Assembly (NCBI RefSeq): GCF_037975245.1
Contig: NC_092569.1
Span: 6,878,501-6,942,500, forward strand
Direction: 5' to 3'
From: Apostichopus japonicus
Lineage: Eukaryota; Echinodermata; Holothuroidea; Aspidochirotida; Stichopodidae
Length of the DNA: 64,000 nucleotides
Each line of letters starts with the position of its first letter. The stretch's first letter is position 1. The translations under genes were made by a program, and so were the position numbers. Positions 28,501 to 43,500 of the stretch are shown here, one piece after another. The notes below the pieces were generated by a model. It searched no databases. It was not told the DNA's origin and saw only the letters and a program-made list of their open reading frames with translations.

Positions 28501-31500
28501 AGCAACCGCTAGAAGCAAGTAACAGAACATATCTGCATATCCTATGCTATGAAGGTGCAAGTGTTTCAATTAGCAAGGTGCAAGTGTTTCAGTTTAGCAA
28601 CCGCTAGAAGCAAGTAACAGAACATATCTGAATATCCTATGCTATGAAGGTGCAAGTGTTTCAGTTTAGTAACCTTCAAAAGCAAGTAACAGAACATATC
28701 TAAATATCCTATGCTATGAAGGTGCAAGTGTTTCAATTAGCAAGGTGCAAGTGTTTCAGTTTAGCAACCGCTAGAAGCAAGTAACAGAACATATCTGAAT
28801 ATCCTATGCTATGAAGGTGCAAGTGTTTCAGTTTAGTAACCTTCAAAAGCAAGTAACAGAACATATCTGCATATCCTATGCTATGAGGGTGCAAGTGTTT
28901 CAGTTTAGTAACCATTAGAAGCAAGTAACAGAACATATCTGAATATCCTATGCTATGAAGGTGCAAGTGTTTCAGTTTAGTAACCATTAGAAGCAAGTAA
29001 CAGAACATATCTGAATATCCTATGCTATGAAGGTGCAAGTGTTTCAATTAGCAAGGTACAAGTGTTCAATTTAGTAACCGTTAGAAGCAAGTAACAGACC
29101 AGATCTGAATATCCTATGCAATGAAGGTGCATGTGTTTCATTTCACTGAACATTGTGGTTTGAAAGTAAAGGAGGAATAATTCCTACATTACACAGAAGA
29201 TAACTCAATCAGGTTAGGTCAATGTTATGTGCTGATGATTCCCTTTTTTATCTTATTTTAAAAACTAGTTTTTTTCAAGGCATTACATCTGTTGAAACAG
29301 ACTAGTCAAACAGATCATTATGGAGAAGATTACTTTATGGTGAGAAAGAAAGCTACACGTGTGACCAGTTACTTTAGAAGGAAGGTGAATGGATCAGAAG
29401 GGATTATCATTATGATCATCCACTACTAAGATAATATCTTAACCTATCGGTGATAATTAGTATCAAGAAATAAAGGAAGAATGTCTAGTTATGAGTGTGC
29501 AGTCAAACAAAACACAATATAATAAACCTACAGAATTAGCTGTAGCCGCAGCTACAGGCTTTGCATCAGGCTCAGACAGCTTTCATGAAATCAAAAGAAA
29601 ATTATTGTTATCAATGTAGATACTGAATGAACAATACCATACTACAACTATGGTGAAGGATGTTGATGGGGCTTACTGGGGCAACTGTATCAGCTGTTAA
29701 GGCACTATTTATTTTCCATTCTCTCTTCCTACATTAACCTACCACTCACCCAATAATTTCTTTAAAATGCCTTGATGCCAAATTATTTGTCCATGATGTT
29801 CACTGTCCAATTCTCATAGCATGTCACATTTTGCAATTGTAACTTAATCAACCATTCACCACTTCATTAAACTAGGCATGCAAAACATTGTTCTTTATTT
29901 AACTTTGCACATGAAATTAAATGAAATTAAATAGACAATGTGTCCCTACAAGCTCTAAGAATGTTCTGATCACGAAAGAGTAAATTTAAGGAAAAGATAA
30001 ATACGATACCTGCTTTGCATTCTTAGTTAAGGCTGGCACTGGTGGTGAGGCAACTTGTCTCTGTTGAGAAATCATGAATTATTTATGTACATCATACTAA
30101 AAGGTTGCACTAAAACACTGTTACCTAATTCATACTACAAGCCTTCACATATCTGTTTTACACAACACACTTCCTATTTCTGAAGAAACCTTCACAAACC
30201 AACAAAAGCAGAGATAACATGCTTCCTTTTATCAGTCCTATTTTTTAACTTTTTAATTCTCTGTTCACAAAAGAAGGTCTTGAACTATACTTTTAATTTT
30301 TAATTTTTAAAGATAGTAACTGGTGTTCCTTCTAAGTTCCTTCTAACGATAACGATAACGTTCCTTCTAACGATTCCTGGTGTTCCTTCTAAGACCTGGT
30401 TTAATAACTCAGTTGTGAATTGTCATATTTGACATTAATGATTACGTGTAGCATGTGTCTTCTACATAATATTTTTAAGGCAAAAGTATCATTGAAAAGC
30501 CAAACCTGCAGCTGGTTCAGTTGTATTTCCTTATGTCCACTCTAAGAATAACCTGAAATCATTGTTTTGTTACAATGCTTTTGGGGGATTGTTTTACAAA
30601 GGGTTTGTCATACAAATACAATTTAATTCCATCTTACCCTCTTTATGGTAAACATGTACCACACAATCAGATTATATAAACCCTTATGTTAATATTGATC
30701 AATTTTTGAATGGAATATTTGTCTCTAAATATAGAAGGAATAAACTAATCTTGTTCTTACATAATCAATATGTGTCTCTAGCAGACATGATAATTTAATA
30801 GGGATCCTATCATGAGGTGTTATGTGCTCTAACCTGGTAGGTTTGTTCATTCTTGTTGAATGAGATATTTGTCTCTAAATATAGAAGGAATACACTAATC
30901 TTGTTCTTAAATAATCAATATGTGTCTCTAGCAGATATGAGTATTTAATAGGGATCCTATCATCAGGTCTAATGTGCTCTAACCTGGTAGGCTTGTTCAT
31001 TCTTGTTGGATGAGATATTTGTCTCTAAATATAGAAGGAATAAACTAATCTTGTTCTTACATAATCAATATGTGTCTCTAGCAGACATGATAATTTAATA
31101 GGGATCCTATCATGAGGTGTTATGTGCTCTAACCTGGTAGGTTTGTTCATTCTTGTTGAATGAGATATTTGTCTCTAAATATAGAAGGAATACACTAATC
31201 TTGTTCTTAAATAATCAATATGTGTCTCTAGCAGATATGAGTATTTAATAGGGATCCTATCATCAGGTCTAATGTGCTCTAACCTGATAGGCTTGTTCAT
31301 TCTTGTTGAATGAGATATTTGTCTCTAAATATAGAAGGAATAAACTAATCTTGTTCTTACATAATCAATATGTGTCTCTAGCAGATATGAGTATTTAATA
31401 GGGATCCTATCATCAGGTCTAATGTGCTCTAACCTGGTAGGCTTGTTCATTCTGTGTAGGTTCTAATGTGTCTCTAGCAGACATGATAATTTAATAGGGA

Positions 31501-34500
31501 TCCTATCATCAGGTGTTATGTGCTCTAACCTGGTAGGCTTGTTCATTCTGTGTAGGTTCTAATGTGTCTCTAGCAGACATGTTAAACTAATAGGGATCCT
31601 ATCGTCAGGTGTTATGTGCTCTAACCTGGTAGGCTTGTTCATTCTGTGTAGGTTAATTTTAATATGAATCCTATCATGAGGTGTTATGTGCTCTAACCTG
31701 GTAGGCTTGTTCATTCTGTGTAGGTTCTACACGTTTAATGCTATGAGCCTCTTTCTTCCTCTCCTCTGCCTCTTTTCTCTTCTCCTCCAGCTTAGCTTCC
31801 ATGTCAGCCTGCTGCTTCCGTTTCTGTTGTAAAGATACATACACCGGGTGTTTATTAAAGCAGACCGTTGCAGTATGTAGCTTAATATTACGTAAATATT
31901 TCCACTTTCCATAAGATTACTCAATTGACAAGAAGCAAGAGTAGTTTCCTATTGATCGAAAAGTTACAAATGGCTGTAAATTAGCATTACAAGTTTTATA
32001 CACAATACCAAATTCTGCTGCTGCATGCCAAGTTATAAAGCTAGGCCAAAGTTTCAAGTGCAGTGGTATTGGTATGGACCTGGACATAGTACTGTCATTT
32101 AGCTCATGTTTTCTGTCATTAATGCAATAATATAGTAATCAGTGTGAAACCATAGGTTTGATAGTCTCATGTTCAGGGGGCAGGAAGCTTCTAAAAAGTG
32201 GGGGGGGGCACAACATCAGAGGGGCACTTTCTCATTCCACAAACAACAATCGTTATGCAATAAACCGATACACACCGGCCATGTCACTTAAATATATATG
32301 ATGTATTAGTATGCTATCAATACTATTATGGTGCGGCATGTGAATAATTAAAATAAAATATTAAAATTAACAAATGCTTAAGATTTCCAAAAGACAGTTA
32401 TTCATCAAAGGGGCACATTTTATTTGCCAGTAGGGCACATTTGCTATTTTGGGAAAAGTGGGGGGCACGTACCCCCCCCCCTGCTCCTACCCTCTGCTCA
32501 TCTTCTCTATTTATATTTACCTCCTCTTCCTTTCTTTTCTTAGCCTCTTGTTCTTGCTCAAACTCTCTCTTCATCCTCTCCTGTTGCTCAGCTAGTCTCC
32601 TCTCCTCTTTCTCCTCCTCCAAGCGGAGTTTCTCCTTCTCAGCTGCCTCTCTTCGTTTCTTTTCTTCGACCTGTTTTGAGAAACGAGGAAAGACATTCCG
32701 TATTTAACATCGGGAACTCTGTCGAGATATGCCAGTCTCTTTATACCGATTCTACACATGTTACTTATATTACAAGTGCAGCAGTCATAACAAGAACATG
32801 TGACATGCACCAGACATGCAGAATTGAATGTAAACTGTATTATGTTGATTGCAATAATATTTATACCACAATGTGAGATTATATATTACTAGAATATATC
32901 ACAGTTACCTGCAGTCTGAGTTGTTCTTTGTATGAATCCACTGGGCTTGTTATTTGATTGGAGGGTGGTGGTACCTGACTGGACCCTCCAACAGCCTCTT
33001 CTGCTGGTGGATTGAGACCTCTCTCTGCGATTGCTCTTGCTATGCCAGATGGGGCAGCTGTAAAAATTGGGGAAAAAAGAGGTATCTTTATAATAAACAT
33101 AAAAAGCATATTAAGTAAGTAAGTAAGTAAGTAAAACTTTATTTCATCCCAAAAGGGAAAATACAAGCTCGCATATGTACATATAAGACAAATACAAGAT
33201 GATAAAGAGTAAGAAGATATAAGAATGACAAACATGAGAGTATCAGAGAATTAAAGTATAAAAGTTTAAAGGCGTGATGATAAAACAAATGTAACACCCG
33301 TATAGATGGCAAGAACGGGAAGATAAAGCAGGCAACTAACGATTGAAACGAAAATTAAAGAGCTTAATGCACTGAGGGATAAAGGAAGATTTGTGTCGAT
33401 TTGTTATTGCACTCGGAAGCCTCATCCGCCTACTGCGAGATATTATTGCACTGCTGAGATTTAGAAACAATGGGTGATTCTCGTCGGCAAGGATGGCGTC
33501 GAGCTTAGACTCTATAACATTATGAAAATTAATTATAAATCTGTAAAATGCAAGTCAATATCGATACCTTCATGTGCAGTATTATTAAACTGGGAAAAGG
33601 GACGGCTGCAGGCTGGATCCCCTACATATGGATAAGAAGTTGCTTCCAATATTCCACATTCATTTATGTTATAAGAGGGCCACATATATACCAGTGAGAG
33701 GGAAAAAGGGGAGGGGTTGTGAATGGCTTTTGATTTACATCTGACATTAGGTGGCAACCCAATTAACAGTTTTAACATATTCTGAATTTATTCTACCAAT
33801 CTGATAGATCATTTTACAAATGGGAAAAACTAAAGATTGCTCCTAAGTGACAAATTCAGTTCACTTTATTCAACTGTGGTGAGGGAGCTGGCAACCTCCC
33901 AGATCTTATATTTTGTTGCTTGTATAGGCCACAACCTATATCCCTTTGACTAAATCCTTCCATTCTCAACAAGGTTTACCTTCCTGTAACCTTATCAAAC
34001 TGATTCAATTGTCCTCATAGTTCACTGACACATCTGTAATACCTGTAGTACTGGGATTGCCAGGAACTGGTTGGCTTGTGTTTGAATACAGTTGCACAGG
34101 TTTCTGAGGATCCTGTAGAGCTTGTTCATTCAGGTTGTGTAACTGCTTAAGGTCAGCTGGAAGACAAAGAGAATAACACTTAAAATTAAGAACTGGTCAA
34201 AATCAGATGTCATGTTCCAAATAAAGGGTTCAGCCAAATTCCTTCTTTTTAATGATATTGCACCAATGAGAAAGTACAGACCAAAGATACACTTTTTTTA
34301 TAGTTATTTTGTGTACAAAGCAGGTGTCGCACCAACACACGCAATATATGCACACACCATCACGACTGCATAAATTTTGTTTGCCATTTGGCAAGGAATC
34401 AAAGACATTTCTCACTACATCTTTCTTCAAGAGTGTTGCGTTTAGGATTAGCTACATAACTTATGCAGATATTAAACACCATTTGGTTGATAGTGTGAAT

Positions 34501-37500
34501 TTCAATATTGGACAAGTCAGGTTTGTAAATACACTTGATTTGCACATGTTAGTGTTGAAAGAGTGTAATGCCAAGGAGCATGCTGCTGAAATGCCTATAT
34601 CCTGACAGTGGGTGTCTGAAGTATGTAGTGGGTGTCTGAAGTATGTAGTGGGTGTCTGAAGTATGTAGTGGGTGTCTGAAGTATGTAGTGGATGTCTGAA
34701 GTATGTAGTGGGTGTCTGAAGTATGTAGTGGGTGTCTGAAGTGGCTATCTGTCATCACCCAAATTTGAAATGCTTGCCAAATGTTAATATTTTTAAACGC
34801 AATATGAAAACATATATTTTGTTTAGATGTCCGATATTGTTTGTCTATCTTTTTGCCGTTTTTTTGTGCTTTCGGATGTTTACCATTTTTTCTACTGCAT
34901 ATTATTGTACATGTATTTTGTATTGAGGGCTCTTCTGGAAAGCAGTGCTTCTGCACTGAGCAGGACTACCCTCATTAAAGATGACAATAATAAAAAAATA
35001 AAAAATATTTACAGGTAATGACTCTCACATATACTACTTACCGAACACCTGTCCTTGAGCATTCCTCATTGGAGCACCTGCACCTCCTTTACCCCAAGGA
35101 TTATAATTTTGGGCATCTGCCTCTAACTTTGCTTCATACCTGACTTTGTCTTCTTTCTCCTGCCTCTTTCTCAGTTCCTTCTCTCTCATCTGTTCAAAAG
35201 AAATTTAATATCTCTAAAATGTAGCACAAAAAAATATACTGAATGTTTTAACTGAGGAACTGAGGATTTTTAGAATTACTTCATAATATTGCACATCATC
35301 AACCTAATTATTAAAGCAATCCTTTGCACTGAAAAGTTGGCCCAATTATGACTTCAGAAAGCAGTTTATAGATGTGCACAGATGTGCACATGGAGAAACG
35401 ATCCAGTATATGTGAAACATACATCCACTGTTTGTTGAGAATCAGGTTAATAGATTTACACATATGTGTACATGGTGAAACAATCCAGTATATGTAAAAC
35501 ATACATCCACTGTTTGTTTGTGACAAAATACCCAGCCTTTAGAGAGTATATATATAAATAGATCATAAGTTTATGTTAACCAGCAGGGAGAAGGGGGAAT
35601 GGGACATTAACAGCAGCAGTTGATAATAACATCCTACAACCACAGCAAATGTACGGAAATCTTAATTGTACGCAACTAGATTAGTTCATTCTAGCCGCCT
35701 CCATGGACTGAATCAAGTTACATGAATATACTGATACTAAGAATACATGATGAACACAAAGGGATTAAAAGGTCCCAGGCTAGTGTAAGGAATTCCAAAC
35801 ATTCCCAGCCAAGTTTAAAAGTCAAAACACTTCAGCTAATGTACTTAAAGAAGAACCACTCCATGTATATCTTTCTTACGTCTGTTTCAAGTAAAAAGTA
35901 GTTGACTTAGTATTTAATAATGAATACTATGATAAGTCAATTATGCTGGAAAGTAGCAGGTATTACAACAGTTTACAATGACCAGAATCGGTCAGATGCT
36001 ACTGAGGAGATGACACTGTAATAATTACCTTTTCTCCTTTAAGTTTTGCTTATTTACATATTTACCTGTTGCATCAACTGAGCTTGGTATGACTTCGGAT
36101 CTTTCAAAGCTCTTGGACTAAGATCAGCATTCTGTCCATAATTCCTACTGGAATTATCACCTCTGGGGAAAGCAACGCTGCAAGGAAAACAAATGAAGTC
36201 ATTGTGTGGTTTAACATAGCTACAGCAATTATTCGTGACATTTGGTTCAATAATGAGTTAACACATAAAATTGGGTGTCAACTTATTACCTTAATCACAA
36301 ACATATGTGTGATTGACAGCATCAACTATATCACAATGAAAGACATGCTGCAAAATAAGTAGTGCAAAAATAAAAACAATTGCCAGGTATGTATCACAGG
36401 ATGTGAATTACTGTAGGACATACAGTACAAAAACAAGCAAGCAATTGATAACTTCTCACAAACAAGATGAGAGCTTTGAGGTAATTACAGTAAAATTCAT
36501 GTTATTGGCAATTGTGATGACACACTGAGACCTGGTTAAGACAAAGCAACTGTTGTTGTTATATATCAATTAGCTTAATTCTGTTTACTCATCATATTTG
36601 GGAGATCACTTAACACATGTAAACATCATTGTGTTTATGGTTTCTCTGCGGCATCTACCTGGCTTGAGGGATTTGGTTGTACTGCGGGGGAGGAACCTGT
36701 CCTTGCCTAAGCTGACCTGGCGAGACACCATCATTGAACGTTAAAGGTCCAGGTGACATCACAGCAGAAGTTGGTTGGAATGTTAACATTTGGCGCAGAT
36801 CTATGGGAAAAAATCGGCAAGAGAAAAAGCTTAAGTTATTTACACATAAAGTACAGATTAATGCACAACATAAATGTTGATATATTTATGGACAATCAGC
36901 ACTAAGTTCCAGCAGTGCTGTTTAGATCTTTATACAATGTTCAGTTCTTGAGAAAGTAAAAACGTTTTTCAATGAAAGCGACTGAACTACTTAGTCTGGC
37001 AATTGTCATTACATCTGCTTCTTTGAAGCAACACAAACTTCATTGGGGGAAACAAGAGTTTTATTAACCCAAGTTATATTTTAAAAATATTTTATCAAAT
37101 GTTTCAAAGATAATTGATTCTTGATTTCATCTTGGGGTGCTCTGTAAAAGTTACAGGAAGAGTTCCATTGTAGGTTATTATTATTTATAGATCTTAAGGA
37201 TTTACAAACTATTGGGTCCTGATTGAGAAATGATCTTCTAATGAAACAGATATATTATCGGTGAATATATTAAAAACCATACAGGATGATTACCTATGTT
37301 GAGATATTTCTCTTTTCCCTTTAAGTGTGACATATCAGACTCTGCTTAGAGCCACTGGTTCATCTGTAAAGTTTTATTTATTTGCATGTATCCAATTTTA
37401 TAAGTGGAGTTTACAATGATCATTGACAGAAAGGCCACAGAAAATGTTGAATTGAATCAAAATATGTCCAGATAGAGCAAAAAATGTTGAAAAAGACTGA

Positions 37501-40500
37501 GAAATATATGATAACATCTAGTACATGCAAATTATTATATAGCCAACAATATCTGTTTGTTTTTAACATAAAAGAAGATAGCTATTACAGAAGACAATAT
37601 TTTATCTGTAAAATGGAGACAAAAAAAGGAGAAATTTTGCTGTAAATGAAAATCAGGTTTCATTAATTTGAAATATAAAACTTTGCAGATATAACATTCT
37701 TATATTACTATAATGACATTACCCTTGACTGTATGAGTACTTACAGAGGTGATCCAAGCACAGATGGAAGCAGAGGAAATGAAAAGAGTAACGGTGAATG
37801 ACAATAAAAATGGGAAGCAACGACAACGACTATGTTCATGAGGATGAAAGAATGAACTGACTTCTAAAGATAAGGCTAATTAACACAAAAATATACCTTG
37901 TCGACATCCTATCACACTAACTGCAGCCTATACATGTAAGCCAATAAATAGTGGGGAAATATTTAAGCTGCAAACATCTGTCAATTCCTAAAAATATTAA
38001 ACATACACAGAATGATTTAATTGTGCTTTATTTCATACCATTGAACAAACAAACCATTAAATATACTCATTGAATTACTTTGACTAACAATTCGAGAAAT
38101 CATGGTAGAAACCATAAAATATTCATCCTTTGGCAGACGGAACTGTTTAAAATACATACACAACACACATGGTCAGAGGGTAAATGTTGATTAGATGAGT
38201 AACTACTAACTACTGAAAGAACATGTTAAATATGATTGCAAAAGATAAACCAAGATTTCTACTTATCATGTTACCTAATGATGTTCTATCACATACATAA
38301 GTGAAACATCAGGAAAAAGTATGGTCATTTAAATATGAATGTTGTCCCTTTATAGCACAGCAAAGGTGATGGGTTCAAATATAGGAAGAAACTATCACAT
38401 GAAATACTACAAAGAAGCAAGAACAACTGAAGTGCATAGTCAACATATACTATTTTACACAAAGTTGGCAGTTTGTCATACTAATTTACATAATTGTAGA
38501 CTAGAAACAACAGTTATTCAATGGATCAATCAACAGATCGATCAACCAATCGATCAATGAATCCCAAAATAGGAATAGGAAAAAGGTCACCGACAGAGCA
38601 GGTTGACCTCACTATATCAACACATGGCCATTGCAATGCTATGTAATAAAGATAAGGGAAGTTGACTAAATGTTTTTAAAAAGACACAAAGAAATATTTG
38701 AATAAAATAAAATGGGATGTGAAACAGTGACCTCTGGAGGTCCAAGTCCAGGTCACTACTTAAAATTCAGTCCTATTCAAACAATTTTTTTGGCTCACAT
38801 TTTTGTTTTTTTCCTTCTAATTGCCTACTTGTTCACAGTAAAAGCTGTCTTGGCAGTACAATACAACAATTTTGATAATCTGGCAATTATGCAACCTAGT
38901 AAAATATTTAACATAATTTAATTGAAACTGTATTTCCTCATTTTACATTTCTTCCTGGTTAAAGTTGTTATACGTAAACTTTGGTTTTTTTCTTCTTTTT
39001 ATTCATTTAAAATATTTTACATTATGTACTGTTTGCAACCTTGATGTGATTTATTCATAAGTGTTAGTGTATTAGTTATCAGTGCTCAATGTATAAGTAA
39101 ACTACAGGAATATCTTATAAAGTAAATAATACCTCCATCATCTTGTTGTGCTAAATAGTCCTTGAAAACTGACCACAGAAAATCATAGAAAAACAAGTAT
39201 TGGTAAGTATCCATTCAATTTGCTGTAAGCTCATTGATAAAAATTAAATATACATACAACTTTTATTCTTAATGATTAATTAATAATTATAATAATCTCA
39301 AACAAATTTGTAGACACAATTGACAATTATACTATTCATTCCATACTCATTACAATTAAGCTGAAATGATTACTGTGTGAAGGAAATCATATACTGCAAA
39401 CTTAACTAGTTTTTAAACTTAAGTAATCATTCAAGATTCATTTATAGTCATTGAAGTAAAACATGAACACAATGTCACCTCTTTATGAAATCTAGAATTT
39501 TTTTGCATCAGCAACTAATATATAACTTTATGCTCGATATGCTAGCGATGAAGTTATCAACAACAAAAATCAAATTAAATCAAAACTGAAGAACAATCGA
39601 TATCCAATCAACTAAATGCCGCATCTCAGTATTAATCAATAAACTACTGAAGGAAACCAACAATAACATAAATTTAATTTGAATCTGTATATTATAGTTA
39701 TTACTCTCATAGGCCGACTCCACATCTTGAACAGTTCCAAACTTTGCCTTGGCTGCCAGGAAGAAGAAGAAGAAGAAGAAGAAGAAGAAAAATGAAAAAG
39801 AGTGAATTGCAACATTAACTAGACATCTCCTATGATAATAATGACCAATCATGCACTTGGTCTGGGTGCTACGTGAGATTTTTCATTAGCTCAGATGAGT
39901 TTGAAAATACATCTAAAGCATTACTAAAACTATATAGACTAATTCTATTGTTTTTCAGAATTGTCAGTTTGTAAGAAGACAAACATATCAATGAGGACAT
40001 AAATGAAGAAGACCTTAGCTACACCTCTTGACACACAAAACCAGTTTGCTATCACAGCAGAGATACAAATGTGCTTAATGGTGGGGACATGTAACATTGT
40101 CTAGCCAATGATTTCTCGACAAAAAGAGTTGACTACAGTGGACTACACTGGTTATTACGATAAGGAAATCAGCAACCAATTAATAACAAATGGTTAATCA
40201 AGCGGAATAATGTATCTTACATGAGAGGGTAGGTTGGCTAACATTAGTGATTGGATCTGTTTCATTGCTCAGATAGCTGGAGTATGCTTGGAGGAAAGCC
40301 ACAGTTTTGTCTTGATTGCTGCCTGCATATAGAGAACATCATATCAACAGAGAAACCACCTCTAGTTAGTAAGTATAATGACAACTTGTTAGGCTAAAGT
40401 AACGGTATAATCACAGCTTGTTAGGCTTGAGTAACAGTATAATCACAGCTTGTTAGGCTAGAGTAACAGTATAATCACAGCTTGTTAGGCTAGAGTAACA

Positions 40501-43500
40501 GTATAATCACAGCTTGTTAGGCGAAGGTAACAGTTTGTAAGGCTAAAGTAACAGTATAATCACATTATTTCACAACCTTAACATTATTCAATCCGTTTGT
40601 TGATCAACAATCCTGATTATTTAGAGAAGTTAATTACTGCACTGATCAAGTGTGTTGATACCAAATCCTCATCTCTGTTCTTGTATGTCAGAATCTTTAA
40701 TGAGATATTTAACTAATCTTAAGTTATTCAACCAACTTGATATCAGCCTCAGTAAATATCAATAAGGGGTAGGCCTACTTACCAGCATTCACCTGTTGCT
40801 GCAAAGCATTAGCAGGCTGATTATACTTCTGTAAGAATTCTACAAGAAATGAAAATTTCAAGCGTTTGCAAGACTTTAAATCATCAAAACATGATGTTTA
40901 ACACATAAAATTTGTCGTACAAATTTACTACATCACACTAACACACTGTAGTAGTGTTTCTTTTATAAGACTAGGCTATTACTTTTTCATATACCCTCTA
41001 ACACTCACTGGACTATTACTTTATCATATACCCTTCAACACACTGGACTATTACTATATCATGTACCCTCTAACACACTGGACTATAACTATATTATATA
41101 CCCTCTAACACAATGGACTATGACTATATGATATATCCTCTAACACACTGGACTATAACTATATCATATATCCTCTAATACACTGGACTAGTACTTCATC
41201 ATATACGGTTTAACACACAGGACTATTAATATATCACATACCTTCTAACACACTGGACTAATACTTTATCATATACCCTCTAACACTCACTGGACTATTA
41301 CTTTATCATATACCCTCTAACACTCACTGGACTATTACTATATCATGTACCCTCTAACACACTAGACTATAACTATATTATATACCCTCTAACACTCACT
41401 GGACTATTACTTTATAATATACCCTCTAACACTCACTGGACTATTACTTTATCATATACCCTCCAACACTCACTGGACTATTACTATATCATATACCCTC
41501 TAACACACTGGACTTTGACTATATCATATACCCTCTAACACACTAGACTATAACTATATTATATACCCTCTAACACTCACTGGACTATTACTTTATAATA
41601 TACCCTGTAACACTCACTGGACTATTACTTTATCATATACCCTCCAACACTCACTGGACTATTACTATACCATATACTCACTGGACTATTACTATATCAT
41701 ATACCCTCTAACACACTGGACTTTGACTATATCATATACCCTCCAACACTAACTGGACTATTACTTTATCATATACTGTACCCTCTAACACTCACTGGAC
41801 TATTACTTTATCATATACCCTCTAACACTCACTGGACTATTACTATATCATATACTCACTGGACTATCACTATATCATATACCCTCTATCACTCACTGGA
41901 CTATTACTTTATCATATACCCTCTAACACACTGAACTATTACTTTCTCATATACCTTCTAACAAACTTTCTATTACTATATCATGTACCCTCTAACACAC
42001 TGGACTATTACTATATCATGTACCCTCTAACACACAGACTATTACTTTATTATATACCCTCTAACACTCACTGGACTATTAATTTATCATATACCCTCGA
42101 ACACACTGGACTATTATTTTATCATATACCCTCTAACACACAGACTAATACTTTATCATATACCCTCTAACACACTGGACTATTATTTTATCATATACCC
42201 TCTAACACACAGACTAATACTTTATCATATACCCTCTAACACACTGGACTATTACTTTATCATATACCCTCTAACACACTGGACTATTATTTTATCATAT
42301 ACCCTCTAACACACAGACTAATACTTTATCATATACCCTCTAACACACTGGACTATTACTTTATCATATACCCTCTAACACACTGGACTATTACTTTATC
42401 ATATACCCTCTAACATACTGGACTATTTTCTTGTTATTCCTTTACTATTTTATGCATTATTTAAACATGTCAAATTATGTACATTGACCATTATCTGTTT
42501 CTTACCATTGTAACTTTTTTCAAATTGTTCAGCACTTGGAATTTGTCTATTACTGTTATAATTTGTAGGTGTCTGCTCATTTGGTACTGTGAATAAAAAA
42601 GTATATTAAAAAACTTTGAGGAATTCACAAAGAATGATTTGGGGAACAATACTGCACTTCACAACAGAGTTGTAACTTAACTATGTAACATTCAATGACG
42701 TGGTATGATATTGTTTTAGATCAATTTGCATCTTTCCCAAAGTTTTCTCTTGGAACACAAATTATCTGTTGGTTTTAAACTGTTTAATTTCCAAATAATC
42801 ACTTGTCTATCTGACAATAAATACCATGAAAAGATTATGAAATGCACTGTCTACAGGCAAACAGCCAGTCCCATGGGACACTTTGACTATGCTAATACAA
42901 GTCTATACTGTATACTCATACCATGCTTAAAAACACTTGTACTGACAGTATGAACAATTCCTACCCTTTATCCAATAGAAACAGGATATCCTTACTGCTA
43001 ATACAAGTCTATACTGTATTCTCATATTATGCTTATAAACACTTGTATTTACAGTATGAACAATTCCTAACCTTTATCCAATAGAAACAGGATATCCTTA
43101 CTGCTAATACAAGTCTATACTGTATTCTCATATTATGCTTAAAAACACTTGTACTGACAGTATGAACAATTCCTAACCTTTATCCAATAGAAACAGGATA
43201 TCCTTACTGCTAATACAAGTCTATACTGTATTCTAATACCGTGTTTAAAAACACTTGTATTTACAGTATGAACAGTTCCTAACCTTTATCCAATAGAAAC
43301 AGGATATCCTTACTGCTAATACAAGTCTATACTGTATTCTCATATTATGCTTAAAAACACTTGTACTGACAGTATGAACAATTCCTAACCTTTATCCAAT
43401 AGAAACAGGATATCCTTACTGCTAATACAAGTCTATACTGTATTCTCATATTATGCTTAAAAACACTTGTATTTACAGTATGAACAATTCCTAACCTTTA

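Noticed and set aside
28733-29047. 104-codon minus-strand ORF
   Set aside because: Same minisatellite artefact.
31727-31924. 65-codon minus-strand ORF
   Set aside because: Out-of-frame shadow of CSPP1 exon 28; the correct frame gives a Glu/Lys coil.
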